64,000 bases of DNA from Streptomyces sp. NBC_00154 (GTDB lineage Bacteria > Actinomycetota > Actinomycetes > Streptomycetales > Streptomycetaceae): the NCBI RefSeq assembly GCF_026342835.1, contig NZ_JAPEMI010000001.1, forward strand, positions 4,036,501-4,100,500, written 5' to 3'. The stretch's first letter is position 1. Each line of letters begins with the position of its first letter. Shown here piece after piece: positions 33,951 to 43,050 of this stretch. The notes under the pieces were generated by a model. It made no database searches and had not been told where the DNA came from. It worked only from the letters and a program-made list of their open reading frames with translations. A program made the translations under genes and the position numbers.

Positions 33951-35144
33951 ATGTCGGGCCCCACGCACGCTGTCGGGCCCCGCGGCCTCTGCCGCGGGGC
34001 GGCCCTGACATTGGTCTTCGCGAGCGTCCTGGCCACCGGGGCGGCCACCGGATCTCTGCCGCACGGGCACGGGGCGAACGCCGCTATAAAGGCCCGTGCC
34101 GTCGCCTCCACCGCCGACCGCGACGAGGTCGCGCACGCGGCCGCCGAGGCGCTGGCCGACGGCAAGTCCGCTACGGAGGCGGCCGAGGAGGTCGTCAGCC
34201 GCAGCGGGGACCGCTGGGGCGCGGTGTACGACGAGCGGGAGTACGAGGAGTTCGAGCAGGCCCTCGACGGCTCGTACACGGGGGTCGGACTGGCCGCGAA
34301 GCGCTCGGCCGACGGGCTGGTCGCCGTGGCCCGGGTCCAGCCGGGCGGCCCCGCCGGCCGGGCCGGCATCGAGCGGGACGACCTGCTCCGTACGATCGAC
34401 GGCCACCGGGTCGACAAACGCCCCGTCGCCGAGGTCGTCGCCCTGCTGCGCGGGGACCGTACGAGCGCTGCCGCGGGCACCACCGTCGTGCTGGGCGTCC
34501 AGCGCGGCGCCACCGGCCCGACGAGGACGCTGACGCTGACCCGGGCCCGGCTCATCACCGAGGCCGTCACCGTCCAGAAGCTCGGACCGTACCGTTCCGA
34601 TTCCTCCGCAGCTGTACTGATCAAGGTCGACTCGTTCACCAAGGGCGCCGGCGCCAAGGTCCGCGACGCGGTCCGGAGCGCACCCGCGGGCGCCGGGGTG
34701 CTGCTCGACCTCCGCGGCAATTCCGGCGGGCTGGTCACCGAGGCCGTGGTCGCCGCCTCCGCGTTCCTCGACGGCGGGCTCGTCGCCACGTACGACGTGC
34801 ACGGCGAGCAGCGCGCCCTCTACGCCGAGCCGGGCGGCGACACCGTACGGCGCCTCGTCGTCCTCATCGACGGCGGCACCATGAGCGCGGCCGAGCTGCT
34901 CACCGGCGCCCTCCAGGACCGGGGCCGCGCCGTCACCGTCGGCTCGCGGACCTTCGGCAAGGGCTCCGTCCAGATGCCCAGCAAGCTCGCGGGCGGCTCG
35001 GTCGCCGAGCTGACCGTCGGCCACTACCGCACCCCGGCGGGGCGCAGCGTCGACGGGCACGGCATCACCCCGGACCTCGCGGTCTCCTCCAGGACCCTGC
35101 AGCGGGGCGAGACAGTATTGAGTGGCCTCGGGGGTGGGTCGTAG
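33951..35144 (+). CDS. C-terminal processing protease, S41 family, secreted
   Basis: This 397-residue protein has a signal peptide or N-terminal anchor (residues about 15-35), a PDZ domain (about 100-180; YTGVGLAAKR, GGPAGRAGIERDD) and the S41 protease fold with catalytic Ser312 in GGTMSAAELL and Lys337 in FGKGSVQ. It should cleave exported proteins near their C-termini. TAGACT at 33938-33943 lies seven bases before the ATG, and no ribosome site is present, so the transcript is probably leaderless. It ends just before smpB, whose promoter overlaps its 3' end. Confidence 0.93.
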   Translation: MSGPTHAVGPRGLCRGAALTLVFASVLATGAATGSLPHGHGANAAIKARAVASTADRDEVAHAAAEALADGKSATEAAEEVVSRSGDRWGAVYDEREYEEFEQALDGSYTGVGLAAKRSADGLVAVARVQPGGPAGRAGIERDDLLRTIDGHRVDKRPVAEVVALLRGDRTSAAAGTTVVLGVQRGATGPTRTLTLTRARLITEAVTVQKLGPYRSDSSAAVLIKVDSFTKGAGAKVRDAVRSAPAGAGVLLDLRGNSGGLVTEAVVAASAFLDGGLVATYDVHGEQRALYAEPGGDTVRRLVVLIDGGTMSAAELLTGALQDRGRAVTVGSRTFGKGSVQMPSKLAGGSVAELTVGHYRTPAGRSVDGHGITPDLAVSSRTLQRGETVLSGLGGGS

Positions 35145-35147
35145 TGC
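35118..35147 (+). promoter_or_regulatory. candidate smpB promoter
   Basis: TTGAGT (35118-35123) and TAGTGC (35142-35147) with an 18-base spacer would start transcription about nine bases before the smpB ATG. The -35 lies inside the end of the protease gene. Confidence 0.45.
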
Positions 35148-35162
35148 GAAAATGGCCGCACT

Positions 35163-35657
35163 ATGGCTAAGGAAAAGGACACAGGGCGCAAGCTCATCGC
35201 GCAGAACAAGAAGGCGCGGCACGACTACCACATCCTCGACACCTATGAGTGCGGTCTCGTACTGATGGGCACCGAGGTCAAGTCGTTGCGGCTGGGCCGG
35301 GCCTCGCTGGTGGACGGCTTCGTCCAGATCGACCGGCACGAGGCGTGGCTGCACAACATCCATGTCCCCGAGTACGTGCAGGGGACCTGGACCAACCACT
35401 CCGCCAAGCGCAAGCGCAAGCGCAAGCTGCTGATGCACCGGGCCGAGATCGACAAGCTGGAGTCGAAGTCGCAGGAGACCGGGCACACGATCGTGCCGCT
35501 CGCGCTGTACTTCAAGGACGGCCGGGTCAAGGTCGAGATCGCGCTCGCCAAGGGCAAGAAGGAGTTCGACAAGCGGCAGACGCTGCGGGAGAAGCAGGAC
35601 CTGCGGGAGACGAACCGTGCCATCTCGGCGGCCCGGCGGCGTCAGCGGAGCGCCTGA
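35163..35657 (+). CDS. smpB: SsrA-binding protein SmpB
   Basis: SmpB (164 residues) binds the tRNA-like part of tmRNA and brings it to stalled ribosomes. The sequence shows the oligonucleotide-binding fold (IAQNKKARHDYHILDTYECGLVLMGTEVKSLRLGRASL opening, written here by its key blocks NKKARHDY, GTEVKSLR and KGKKEFDKR) and the basic C-terminal tail. The ssrA gene follows directly, the common pairing in actinobacteria. Start ATG 35163 has a very short leader and no clear ribosome site. Confidence 0.96.
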   Translation: MAKEKDTGRKLIAQNKKARHDYHILDTYECGLVLMGTEVKSLRLGRASLVDGFVQIDRHEAWLHNIHVPEYVQGTWTNHSAKRKRKRKLLMHRAEIDKLESKSQETGHTIVPLALYFKDGRVKVEIALAKGKKEFDKRQTLREKQDLRETNRAISAARRRQRSA

Positions 35658-35752
35658 GCGCGCTCCGGCAGGAATAGGCTGGCACCGTCGTGCGTTGGTC
35701 ACGTACGATGGCACTGCACCTCACAGCGGGTGCGCCTTTGAAAAAACAACAT

Positions 35753-36119
35753 GGGGATGATCGGTTTCGACAGCGGATGTCGAAGCAGGGGAAGCGTGTC
35801 GAGGAAGCGGCAATGATCTCGTAAACCATATGTCGCAACCAATAATCGCCGATTCCAAGCGCGATTCCTTCGCCCTCGCTGCCTAAGTAGCGACTTGCGA
35901 AGTGTCAGCCCGGGGGTGATCCCGACCCGGATCCTGGCATCATCAAGGGATCTAAACTTCTAGGCCCGGTCACGGGGCCTGGAAGGAAATCAAGCAGTGG
36001 CTGGGCCTGTCGGAGGCTTGTTCGCGTGATCTCCGGGGCCGAGAAAAGCGCAGCGAACTGCACACGGAGAAGCCCTGATTCTGCACCGTTGGACGCGGGT
36101 TCGATTCCCGCCATCTCCA
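35753..36119 (+). ncRNA. ssrA: transfer-messenger RNA (tmRNA)
   Basis: The 5' GGGGATG (35753-35759) pairs with CATCTCC (36112-36118) to form the acceptor stem, with discriminator A at 36119. The T arm (GCGGGTTCGATTCCCGC) is intact and CCA is not encoded. The tag frame begins GCC at 35848 after TAATC and reads ADSKRDSFALAA, ending TAA 35884-35886. The AFALAA-like end FALAA is the usual ClpXP-type degron. A TACGAT box at 35704-35709 is a possible -10. The tag is shorter than the S. coelicolor one as I remember it. Confidence 0.95.
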
Positions 36120-36131
36120 CAATTCCCATGT

Positions 36132-36173
36132 GAACGAGGACCCCGTTGCCCACCGGCAGCGGGGTCCTCGTTC
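36132..36173. terminator. bidirectional terminator after ssrA
   Basis: GAACGAGGACCCCG (36132-36145) and CGGGGTCCTCGTTC (36160-36173) are perfect inverted copies. The element ends ssrA and also faces the end of the convergent MFS gene at 36196. Confidence 0.9.
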
Positions 36174-36195
36174 GTGTCCTGGCGCATCTCCGGGT

Positions 36196-37443
36196 TCATG
36201 TCCGGCGGATTCCGGCCGCCGCGACGGCCAGGGCGAGTCCCGCCGCGCAGACCGGGACGACGTACCCCGTCACCGCCCCCGTGTGCTCCACCATCCAGCC
36301 GCCGGCCGCCGAACCGGCCGCTATCCCGCCCAGCAGTGCGGTGACGGAGAGCGTCATGCCCTCGTTCAACTGACCCTCGGGGGTCAGCCGTTGTACCAGC
36401 GTCATCCCGGTGACCATCGTCGGGGCCGTGGCCGCGCCCGCCAGCAGCAGACTGCCGGCCAGCGTGAGCAGCGAACCGCTCGCGGAGGCGGCGAGCAGCG
36501 GCAGGGACATCAGCGTCGTCATCCCCGCCAGGCACCACAACAGCCGCTGCCGGATGTCCGTGGCTGGGCGCAGCGATCCGTACAGCAGGCCCGCCACGCA
36601 CGAGCCCCCTGCCTGGAGCGCCAGGATCGCGCCCCCGGCGTGCGCGATCGTGACGACCTCCATGGCGCCGAAGACCGCGCCGGTGGCGAGGAAGGTGGCG
36701 AGCAGCGCGGGCATGCCGTGGGTGCGCAGCGGGGAGCCGGCCCGGGTGCGCGGCGCCACCGGGGGCTCCGTGGCGCGCTGGGCGGCGAAGATCAGCACGC
36801 CGGTCATCAGCAGGATCGTGCCGATCAGCGTCCCGGCCTCGGGGAAGAGTGCCGCGCACAGGAGTGCGGCGAGGGCGGGGCCGAGCATGAAGCACAGTTC
36901 GTCGGCGGCCTGTTCGAAGGAGTTCGCGGTGTGCAGCGCGGCCGGGTCGCCGCGGTGCAGATGGGCCCAGCGGGCGCGGGACATGCCGCCGGTGTTGGGG
37001 GTGGTGGCGGTGGCGGCGTAGGCGGCGAAGAGCGTCCAGGCCGGGGCGTCGTAGTGCACGCAGAGCAGCAGCGCGAGCGAGCCGAGTGCGGCGATCGCGG
37101 TGGCGGGCACGGCGATCCTGGCCTGGCCGTACCGGTCGACGAGCCGGGCCGTCCAGGGCGCGACGACGGCGGTCGCGGCGAGTCCGGTCGCGGTGACCGC
37201 CCCGGCCAGGGCGTACGAGCCGCGCGACCCGGCGATCATGATCACGGCGCTGACGCTGAACATCCCCATCGGCAGCCGCGCGATCAGATTGCCGGCGGTG
37301 AAGGCGCGGGCGCCGGGGGTGGCGAGCAGGCGGCGGTACGGGTTGGTGGAGACCCGGCGGGCGGGGGCGCCGGTGCGCGGGGCGATCACCAGCTGGCCGC
37401 CGGAGACGGCGTGCAGCGGTGTGGTGGGCGTGTCGGACGGCAT
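36196..37443 (-). CDS. MFS transporter
   Basis: This 415-residue protein has about twelve membrane spans in two groups of six, with the MFS motif A-like loop ARLVDRYGQARI between spans 2 and 3. It has no recognisable substrate-specific motif; exporters of small molecules are the likely class. ATG 37443 is 84 bases from the divergent LysR gene, so regulation by that protein is expected. Confidence 0.87.
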   Translation of the reverse strand: MPSDTPTTPLHAVSGGQLVIAPRTGAPARRVSTNPYRRLLATPGARAFTAGNLIARLPMGMFSVSAVIMIAGSRGSYALAGAVTATGLAATAVVAPWTARLVDRYGQARIAVPATAIAALGSLALLLCVHYDAPAWTLFAAYAATATTPNTGGMSRARWAHLHRGDPAALHTANSFEQAADELCFMLGPALAALLCAALFPEAGTLIGTILLMTGVLIFAAQRATEPPVAPRTRAGSPLRTHGMPALLATFLATGAVFGAMEVVTIAHAGGAILALQAGGSCVAGLLYGSLRPATDIRQRLLWCLAGMTTLMSLPLLAASASGSLLTLAGSLLLAGAATAPTMVTGMTLVQRLTPEGQLNEGMTLSVTALLGGIAAGSAAGGWMVEHTGAVTGYVVPVCAAGLALAVAAAGIRRT

Positions 37444-37527
37444 GGGTCAACCCTCGCGGCGCCCGGCCGGTGCGGTCCAACACCTGCTCCGCGCCCATTC
37501 ACGCACATCTGTTGTAAGTTCGGGCCC

Positions 37528-38487
37528 GTGGCCTCCTCCGATACTGATCCCCGGCTGTTGCGCGCCTTCGTCAGCGTCGCCGAGGAGCTGCACTTCACCC
37601 GCGCCGCCGCCCGGCTCTACGTCGCCCAGCAGGCACTCAGCCGCGACATCCGGCGGCTGGAGCGCGAGCTCGGTGCGGAACTGTTCGTGCGGACCACTCG
37701 GCAGGTCTCCCTCACGCCCGACGGCGAACGGCTGCTGCCGCACGCCCGCCGGGTGATCGCCGCCCACGACGACCTCCGCGCCGCCTGGGCGGTCCAGACG
37801 CGCCCGCTGCTGGTCGACATCGGTGCCCCGGTCGGGACGGGCCACCGGCTGCTCGGGCTGGCCCGCAGCGAGGCGCCGGGGGTGGAGTTCGTGGCGCGCT
37901 ATCTGAGCGGGCTGACGGGGGCGGCGGCGGAGATCCTGGCCGGGCGGCTCGACGTCTCCTTCGGCCGGGTGGCAGGGCTCGATCCGGCGGTACGGGCGGC
38001 GCTGGCGCATCAGCCGGTCTGTTTCGAGCGGCTGACCGTCCTGCTGCGCGACGACCATCGTCTGGCGTCGCTCGCCCGGGTCCCGATGGCGGCGCTGGCG
38101 GGGGAGCGGCTGTACGCGGCGGCGGGCAACCCGGCCACCGCGGAGTGGACCGACCTCGCGGAGCGGCTGTTCGCGGGGCGGGGGATCGAACTGGTGGCGC
38201 CCTTCCCGGAGATCGTGGGGGAGGAGGAGTTCGTACGGGTGGTGCGGAAGCAGGGCTGGTCGGTGCTGGCGAGCACCGAGTTCATCGAGGTGCCGGGGAT
38301 GGTCGTACGTCCGCTGGTCGACCCCGTGCCGCTGTCACCGGTGTCGCTGGTGTGGCGCAAGGGGCTGAAACACCCGGGGGTGGATGCGCTGCGGCGGGTC
38401 GCGGCGAGGGTGACGGCGGCGGAACGGGGGCTGGAGGTGCCTGCCGGGAGCTGGCTTCCCGAGGGGGACCTGGCCTTCATGTCGTAG
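37528..38487 (+). CDS. LysR-family transcriptional regulator
   Basis: This 319-residue regulator has an N-terminal winged helix (residues 1-60: LLRAFVSVAEELHFTRAAARL, ALSRDIRRLERELGAELF) and a substrate-binding C-terminal domain. It starts at GTG 37528; TAAGTT (37515-37520) lies seven bases before it with no ribosome site, suggesting a leaderless mRNA. It is divergent from the MFS gene, the classic layout for LysR control of a transporter. The ligand is unknown. Confidence 0.93.
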   Translation: MASSDTDPRLLRAFVSVAEELHFTRAAARLYVAQQALSRDIRRLERELGAELFVRTTRQVSLTPDGERLLPHARRVIAAHDDLRAAWAVQTRPLLVDIGAPVGTGHRLLGLARSEAPGVEFVARYLSGLTGAAAEILAGRLDVSFGRVAGLDPAVRAALAHQPVCFERLTVLLRDDHRLASLARVPMAALAGERLYAAAGNPATAEWTDLAERLFAGRGIELVAPFPEIVGEEEFVRVVRKQGWSVLASTEFIEVPGMVVRPLVDPVPLSPVSLVWRKGLKHPGVDALRRVAARVTAAERGLEVPAGSWLPEGDLAFMS

Positions 38488-38787
38488 GCGTGCCGATGCC
38501 GCAGGTGTGCTGACGCGACATGTTGGCCGATTGTTGGCCAACTTTGACTCAACTCCGGAACAGGTAAGCGTGGTTTGTGCATGTAAGGGCGGATCTTCTT
38601 TTCGGTCGAGGCTATGTGAAATCGGTGTATCCCCCATTCCTCGACATCACTCGTTCAGGGGCAATTTCGTCAGCTTCGTGCGCTACATTCATCCTCCGGG
38701 TGCAAGGTGCTGGGGGGCGCACGGACCGGGTGGGGGCCCAGTCCGTCGGTACGTAACTGGCTCAAACGTGCGCACCCGTTTTTCTGA
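38488..38787 (+). promoter_or_regulatory. AT-richer upstream region of matA
   Basis: This 300-base stretch is visibly richer in A+T than the genes around it. GTTGGCC occurs twice 11 bases apart (38522-38528, 38533-38539), the second copy forming the palindrome GTTGGCCAAC; TTGACT follows at 38544-38549. TACATT at 38684-38689 is a possible -10. No gene was seen. The face-of-helix spacing suggests regulator binding. Confidence 0.4.
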
Positions 38788-39474
38788 GTGGGGGATGTGC
38801 CTACACCTGTGGAAAATTGGCGTGAAGGTGCCCGTACCGGGCACACGCACGAGCCGAACGATGTCACCGTCCAGCTCGACGGTCTCGGACGTCAGCTCTC
38901 CGAACTAACTGCCGAACCAGGAGTCCCCGAAGGCTCCGACGGTCCGGTCTTCGTCGACGAGAGCGGCCGGCGCAGCAAGACGTTCAGGCGTCTGGGCTGG
39001 GTCCTTGCCGCGGTCTGCGCCTGCTACGCGGTGACGCTGGTCGTCGCCCTGCTCGGCGGCAATTCCAGCGCGCCGTGGCTGCCGCTCTCCGGTCAGAAAC
39101 AGCACAAGAAGGCGGACGAGGCGCCGGCGCCGTCCGTTCCGTCGGGCAGCGCCGACGCGGTCGTGCCGGTGGGCGCGACACCGGGCGTCGCGGAGACGGA
39201 GCAGGCGGTCGGCGGCAGTGCGACGCCGTCGGCCGGAGCCGCATCCGGCAGCGCGTCCGCGCCCGGCAAGGACCCGTCGAAGCCGACAACCGTCGTATCG
39301 CCGAAGGCCAGCACCACCACCGGCGGGGGCAAGAAGCCGGAATCGGGCACCCCGACCCCCCGGCCGCCCGCCGCCACCACGACGCCGCCCGTCGATCCCG
39401 GTCCCACCGGGACGCCGACATCGCCCGTCGAGTCCCCGGATCCTCCTGTGCAAGAGCAAGAAGGCGCCCAGTAA
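38788..39474 (+). CDS. matA: MatA, membrane protein of the mycelial aggregation locus
   Basis: This protein of about 228 residues has an N-terminal cytoplasmic part (about 65 residues), one membrane span (LGWVLAAVCACYAVTLVVALL) and an external tail rich in Pro, Thr, Ser and Gly. It directly precedes matB (TAA then ATG). In S. coelicolor and S. lividans the matAB pair is needed for pellet formation through a PNAG-like polymer, and this gene matches by position and topology. The start is unclear: GTG 38788, 38797 or 38809 are all possible. The assignment rests mainly on the neighbour. Confidence 0.72.
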   Translation: MGDVPTPVENWREGARTGHTHEPNDVTVQLDGLGRQLSELTAEPGVPEGSDGPVFVDESGRRSKTFRRLGWVLAAVCACYAVTLVVALLGGNSSAPWLPLSGQKQHKKADEAPAPSVPSGSADAVVPVGATPGVAETEQAVGGSATPSAGAASGSASAPGKDPSKPTTVVSPKASTTTGGGKKPESGTPTPRPPAATTTPPVDPGPTGTPTSPVESPDPPVQEQEGAQ

Positions 39475-41667
39475 ATGACCACCCCCGCCTCGCGGGGCAG
39501 GCACAACAGACAGAAGCGGAACCAGCGCCGCAGGCTCCCCATGCGTTATCTGCTGCCCTGCGTGTTTCTCGTTGCCCTGCTCGCCATGCTGATGTTGCGC
39601 GGCTACGTGCACAGCGAAATCCTCGCCGACCACCGGGTCCAGGCCCCGGCACCCACCGACCAGGTGCCCGACGCGATCCTCGACGGCGGCCCGGTCATCG
39701 ACGCCCGGAGTGCCACCGCGCCCGCCAAGACGCTGCGCATCCCCGATCACCGGATCGTGCTGACCTTCGACGACGGACCGGACCCGGTGTGGACCCCGCG
39801 GGTCCTCGACGCGCTGAAGAAGTACCACGCGCACGGCGTCTTCTTCGTCACCGGAACGATGGCCTCGCGCTACCCCGACCTGGTCCAGCGCATCGTCGAC
39901 GAGGGGCACGAGGTCGGGCTGCACACCTTCAACCACCCGGATCTCTCCTACCAGTCGCACTCCCGTATCGACTGGGAGCTGTCCCAGAACCAGCTGGTAC
40001 TGGCGGGCGCGGCAGGCATCCGTACGTCCCTGTTCCGGCCGCCGTACTCGTCGTTCGCCGACGCCATGGACAACAAGTCCTGGCCGGTAACCCAGTACGT
40101 GGGCACGCGCGGCTACCTCACCGTCGTCAACAACACCGACAGCGAGGACTGGAAGCGCCCCGGGGTCCCCGCGATCATCGAACAGGCCACCCCCAAGGGC
40201 GGCAAGGGCGCCGTCATCCTGATGCACGACTCCGGAGGCGACCGGTCCCAGACCGTGGCCGCCCTGGGCGAGTTCCTGCCGCAGATGCAGCAGCGGGGCT
40301 ACACGTTCACCAACCTCACCACCGCCCTCGGCGCCCCCAGTGCGCACACCCCCGTGACCGGGTTCGCACTGTGGAAGGGCAAGGCGTTCGTCTTCACCGT
40401 CGATCTCTCCGAGAAACTCACCGACGTGCTGGTGGCCGGACTCGCCGTCATCGGGGTGCTCGTCCTCGTCCGCTTCGGACTGATGCTGCTGCTGTCCTTC
40501 CTGCACTCCCGGAAGGTCCGCAGGAGGGACTTCAGCTGGGGGCCCGAGCTCCGCCGCCCCGTCTCGGTGCTCGTGCCCGCGTACAACGAACGCGAATGCA
40601 TCGCCAACACCGTGCGTTCCCTGGTGGCGAGCGAGCATCCCATCGAGATCATCGTCATCGACGACGGCTCGACGGACGGCACGGCGGACATCGTCGAGGC
40701 GATGCGGCTGCCGAACGTCCGTGTCATCCGCCAGCGCAACGCCGGCAAGCCCGCCGCCCTCAACAACGGCATCGCGCACGCCCGCCACGACATCGTCGTG
40801 ATGATGGACGGCGACACGGTCTTCGAACCGGCCACCGTCCGTGAACTGGTCCAGCCGTTCGCCGACCCGAAGGTCGGCGCCGTCGCCGGGAACGCCAAGG
40901 TCGGCAACCGCGACTCGCTGATCGGCGCCTGGCAGCACATCGAGTACGTGATGGGCTTCAACCTCGACCGCCGGATGTACGACATGCTGCGCTGCATGCC
41001 GACCATCCCCGGCGCGGTCGGCGCCTTCCGCCGCGACGCGCTGGACCGGATCGGCGGTATGAGCGAGGACACCCTCGCCGAGGACACCGACGTCACGATG
41101 GCGCTGCACCGCGACGGCTGGCAGGTCGTCTACGCGGAGAACGCCCGCGCCTGGACCGAGGCGCCGGAGACCGTGCAGCAGCTGTGGTCGCAGCGGTACC
41201 GGTGGTCGTACGGCACCATGCAGGCGATCTGGAAGCACCGCCGCGCCGTCGTCGAGCGCGGCCCGTCCGGCCGCTTCGGGCGCGTCGGACTGCCGTTCGT
41301 CGCCCTGTTCATGGTCGTCGCCCCGCTGCTCGCGCCCCTCATCGATGTCTTCCTGTTGTACGGACTGGTCTTCGGCCCCACCGAGAAGACCGTCGGCGCC
41401 TGGCTCGGCGTCCTCGCGGTGCAGGCCGTCTGCGCCGCGTACGCCTTCCGGCTCGACAGGGAACGCATGACGCATCTGATCTCGCTGCCCCTCCAGCAGA
41501 TCCTCTACCGGCAGCTCATGTACGTGGTGCTGCTCCAGTCCTGGATCACCGCGCTCACCGGCGGCCGGCTGCGCTGGCAGAAGCTTCGCCGTACGGGAGT
41601 GGTGGAGGCGCCCGGCGCGATGGTGAGCCAGCGCGGGCGCAGCAACGATCGGAGACCCGTCGCATGA
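39475..41667 (+). CDS. matB: MatB, bifunctional polysaccharide deacetylase / GT2 synthase
   Basis: This 730-residue membrane enzyme combines the two activities of PNAG synthesis. A span at about 25-42 is followed by an external NodB-type deacetylase with TFDDGPD (about 96-103), HTFNH and FRPPYSS. A second span (about 320-345) leads to a processive GT2 domain with VPAYNE, DDGSTDG, DGDT, EDTDVT and the QRYRW product-binding motif, then C-terminal spans. Known MatB proteins of streptomycetes have this plan and make a beta-1,6-GlcNAc polymer outside the cell. It abuts matA and overlaps the acyltransferase gene by 4 bases. Confidence 0.93.
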   Translation: MTTPASRGRHNRQKRNQRRRLPMRYLLPCVFLVALLAMLMLRGYVHSEILADHRVQAPAPTDQVPDAILDGGPVIDARSATAPAKTLRIPDHRIVLTFDDGPDPVWTPRVLDALKKYHAHGVFFVTGTMASRYPDLVQRIVDEGHEVGLHTFNHPDLSYQSHSRIDWELSQNQLVLAGAAGIRTSLFRPPYSSFADAMDNKSWPVTQYVGTRGYLTVVNNTDSEDWKRPGVPAIIEQATPKGGKGAVILMHDSGGDRSQTVAALGEFLPQMQQRGYTFTNLTTALGAPSAHTPVTGFALWKGKAFVFTVDLSEKLTDVLVAGLAVIGVLVLVRFGLMLLLSFLHSRKVRRRDFSWGPELRRPVSVLVPAYNERECIANTVRSLVASEHPIEIIVIDDGSTDGTADIVEAMRLPNVRVIRQRNAGKPAALNNGIAHARHDIVVMMDGDTVFEPATVRELVQPFADPKVGAVAGNAKVGNRDSLIGAWQHIEYVMGFNLDRRMYDMLRCMPTIPGAVGAFRRDALDRIGGMSEDTLAEDTDVTMALHRDGWQVVYAENARAWTEAPETVQQLWSQRYRWSYGTMQAIWKHRRAVVERGPSGRFGRVGLPFVALFMVVAPLLAPLIDVFLLYGLVFGPTEKTVGAWLGVLAVQAVCAAYAFRLDRERMTHLISLPLQQILYRQLMYVVLLQSWITALTGGRLRWQKLRRTGVVEAPGAMVSQRGRSNDRRPVA

Positions 41668-42905
41668 CGAGCAGTTACACCCCGGCGTTCCCCCCGCCCC
41701 GCCCGGCCCCGGTGCCCGCCCGGTCCGCCCCATCGGCACCGGAGGCGTCCGCGCCGGCCGCCCCGAAGAGGCCGAGCCGCGACCGCTACCTCGACCTGCT
41801 GCGCGCCGTCGCCCTTGTCCGCGTCGTCGTCTTCCACGTCTTCGGCTGGGCCTGGCTGACGATCCTGTTCCCCTCCATGGGCGTCATGTTCGCCCTCGCG
41901 GGTTCGCTGATGGCGCGCTCGCTGGACCGCCCTGCCCCGGCCGTCGTGCGGGCCCGGCTCCGCCGTCTGCTGCCCCCGATGTGGGCGTTCGCCGCGGTCG
42001 TCGTCCCGGTCATGTTCGCCCTCGGCTGGAAGCCGCTGAAGGAGGAGGGCATCTGGTGGTTCATCAAGCTGGGCTGCTACCTCCTCCCGGTCGGCGCCCC
42101 GCCCTACCCCTGGGAGAGCGGCTCGCGGGGCGGCTTGCTGGAGGAGTCCTGGGCGGACCAGGCCGTCGGACCGCTCTGGTACATCCGCGCCTACCTCTGG
42201 TTCGTGCTCGCCTCGCCGCTGCTGCTGAGGGCCTTCCGCAGACTGCCCTGGGCGACGCTGCTCGCCCCGCTCGGTCTCACCGCCGTGATCGGCACCGGAC
42301 TGGTCACCGTGCCCGGGGAGACCGGCGAGGGGCTCGTCGACTTCGCGGTGTTCGGCTCCTGCTGGGTCCTCGGCTTCGCCCACCACGACGGACTTCTGAA
42401 GAAGGTCCCGCGCTACCTGACGGTCTCGCTCGCCGCGTTCCTGATGGCGTTCGGACTGTGGTGGGCCGCGGGGCATCTGACGCAGGAGGGCTGGAACCTG
42501 GACGAGATCCCGCTGGCCCAGGCGGCCTGGTCGCTCGGCTTCTGCGCGATTCTGCTCCAGTACGCACCGTCCTGGCAGCAGCTCCCCGGCAGGCTGGCCC
42601 GGTGGGACAGCCTGATCACCCTCGCCAACAACCGCGCGGTCACGATCTACCTCTGGCACAACCTGCTGATCATGGCGACCTCGCCGCTCATAGACCAGCT
42701 GTGGAACATCCCCTGGGTCGGTGACCGCATCGGTACGTACATCGACTCCTCGTACGCGGTGCTGATGCTGCTCCTGGTCTGGCCGCTGCTGGCGCTGATG
42801 ATCCTCGCGGTCGGCTGGGTCGAGGACGTCGCGGCGAAGCGCAGCCCCCGGCTGTGGCCCACCGGCGCGTCCGCGAGACGGAAGAACGCACCGGCCCCGC
42901 AGTGA
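41664..42905 (+). CDS. acyltransferase family 3 membrane protein downstream of matB
   Basis: This 413-residue protein has about ten membrane spans and the family opening RDRYLDLLRAVALVRVVVFHVFGW with the conserved His, also LWYIRAYLWF. Acyltransferase_3 proteins O-acylate surface glycans. ATG 41664 overlaps the matB stop (ATGA), so the two are translationally coupled. In staphylococcal ica operons an IcaC protein of this family accompanies the PNAG synthase and deacetylase; the same role for the MatAB polymer is inferred here. Another glycan substrate is possible. Confidence 0.87.
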   Translation: MTSSYTPAFPPPRPAPVPARSAPSAPEASAPAAPKRPSRDRYLDLLRAVALVRVVVFHVFGWAWLTILFPSMGVMFALAGSLMARSLDRPAPAVVRARLRRLLPPMWAFAAVVVPVMFALGWKPLKEEGIWWFIKLGCYLLPVGAPPYPWESGSRGGLLEESWADQAVGPLWYIRAYLWFVLASPLLLRAFRRLPWATLLAPLGLTAVIGTGLVTVPGETGEGLVDFAVFGSCWVLGFAHHDGLLKKVPRYLTVSLAAFLMAFGLWWAAGHLTQEGWNLDEIPLAQAAWSLGFCAILLQYAPSWQQLPGRLARWDSLITLANNRAVTIYLWHNLLIMATSPLIDQLWNIPWVGDRIGTYIDSSYAVLMLLLVWPLLALMILAVGWVEDVAAKRSPRLWPTGASARRKNAPAPQ

Positions 42906-43050
42906 CCGGCCTTCTCCTCACCGGGCCGCCCCCGGCCCGGTGAGAGCAAGGTTGCCCACCGGTCACCTCGCGGCACCGCACCGAAACGAGCGCTCCCTAG
43001 CGTCGAGGCAGACGACCCGACACCCGTGGAACGCGAACCGTGGAGGCGTG

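Noticed and set aside
38905..41739. Long minus-strand frame (944 codons) opposite matA and matB
   Set aside because: Antisense shadow of genes with well-defined motifs.
42962..42988. GlnR box upstream of narK
   Set aside because: GTCAC is good but the partner GCACC at the required spacing is poor, and GAAAC is one base out of phase; weaker than the site before nnaR.
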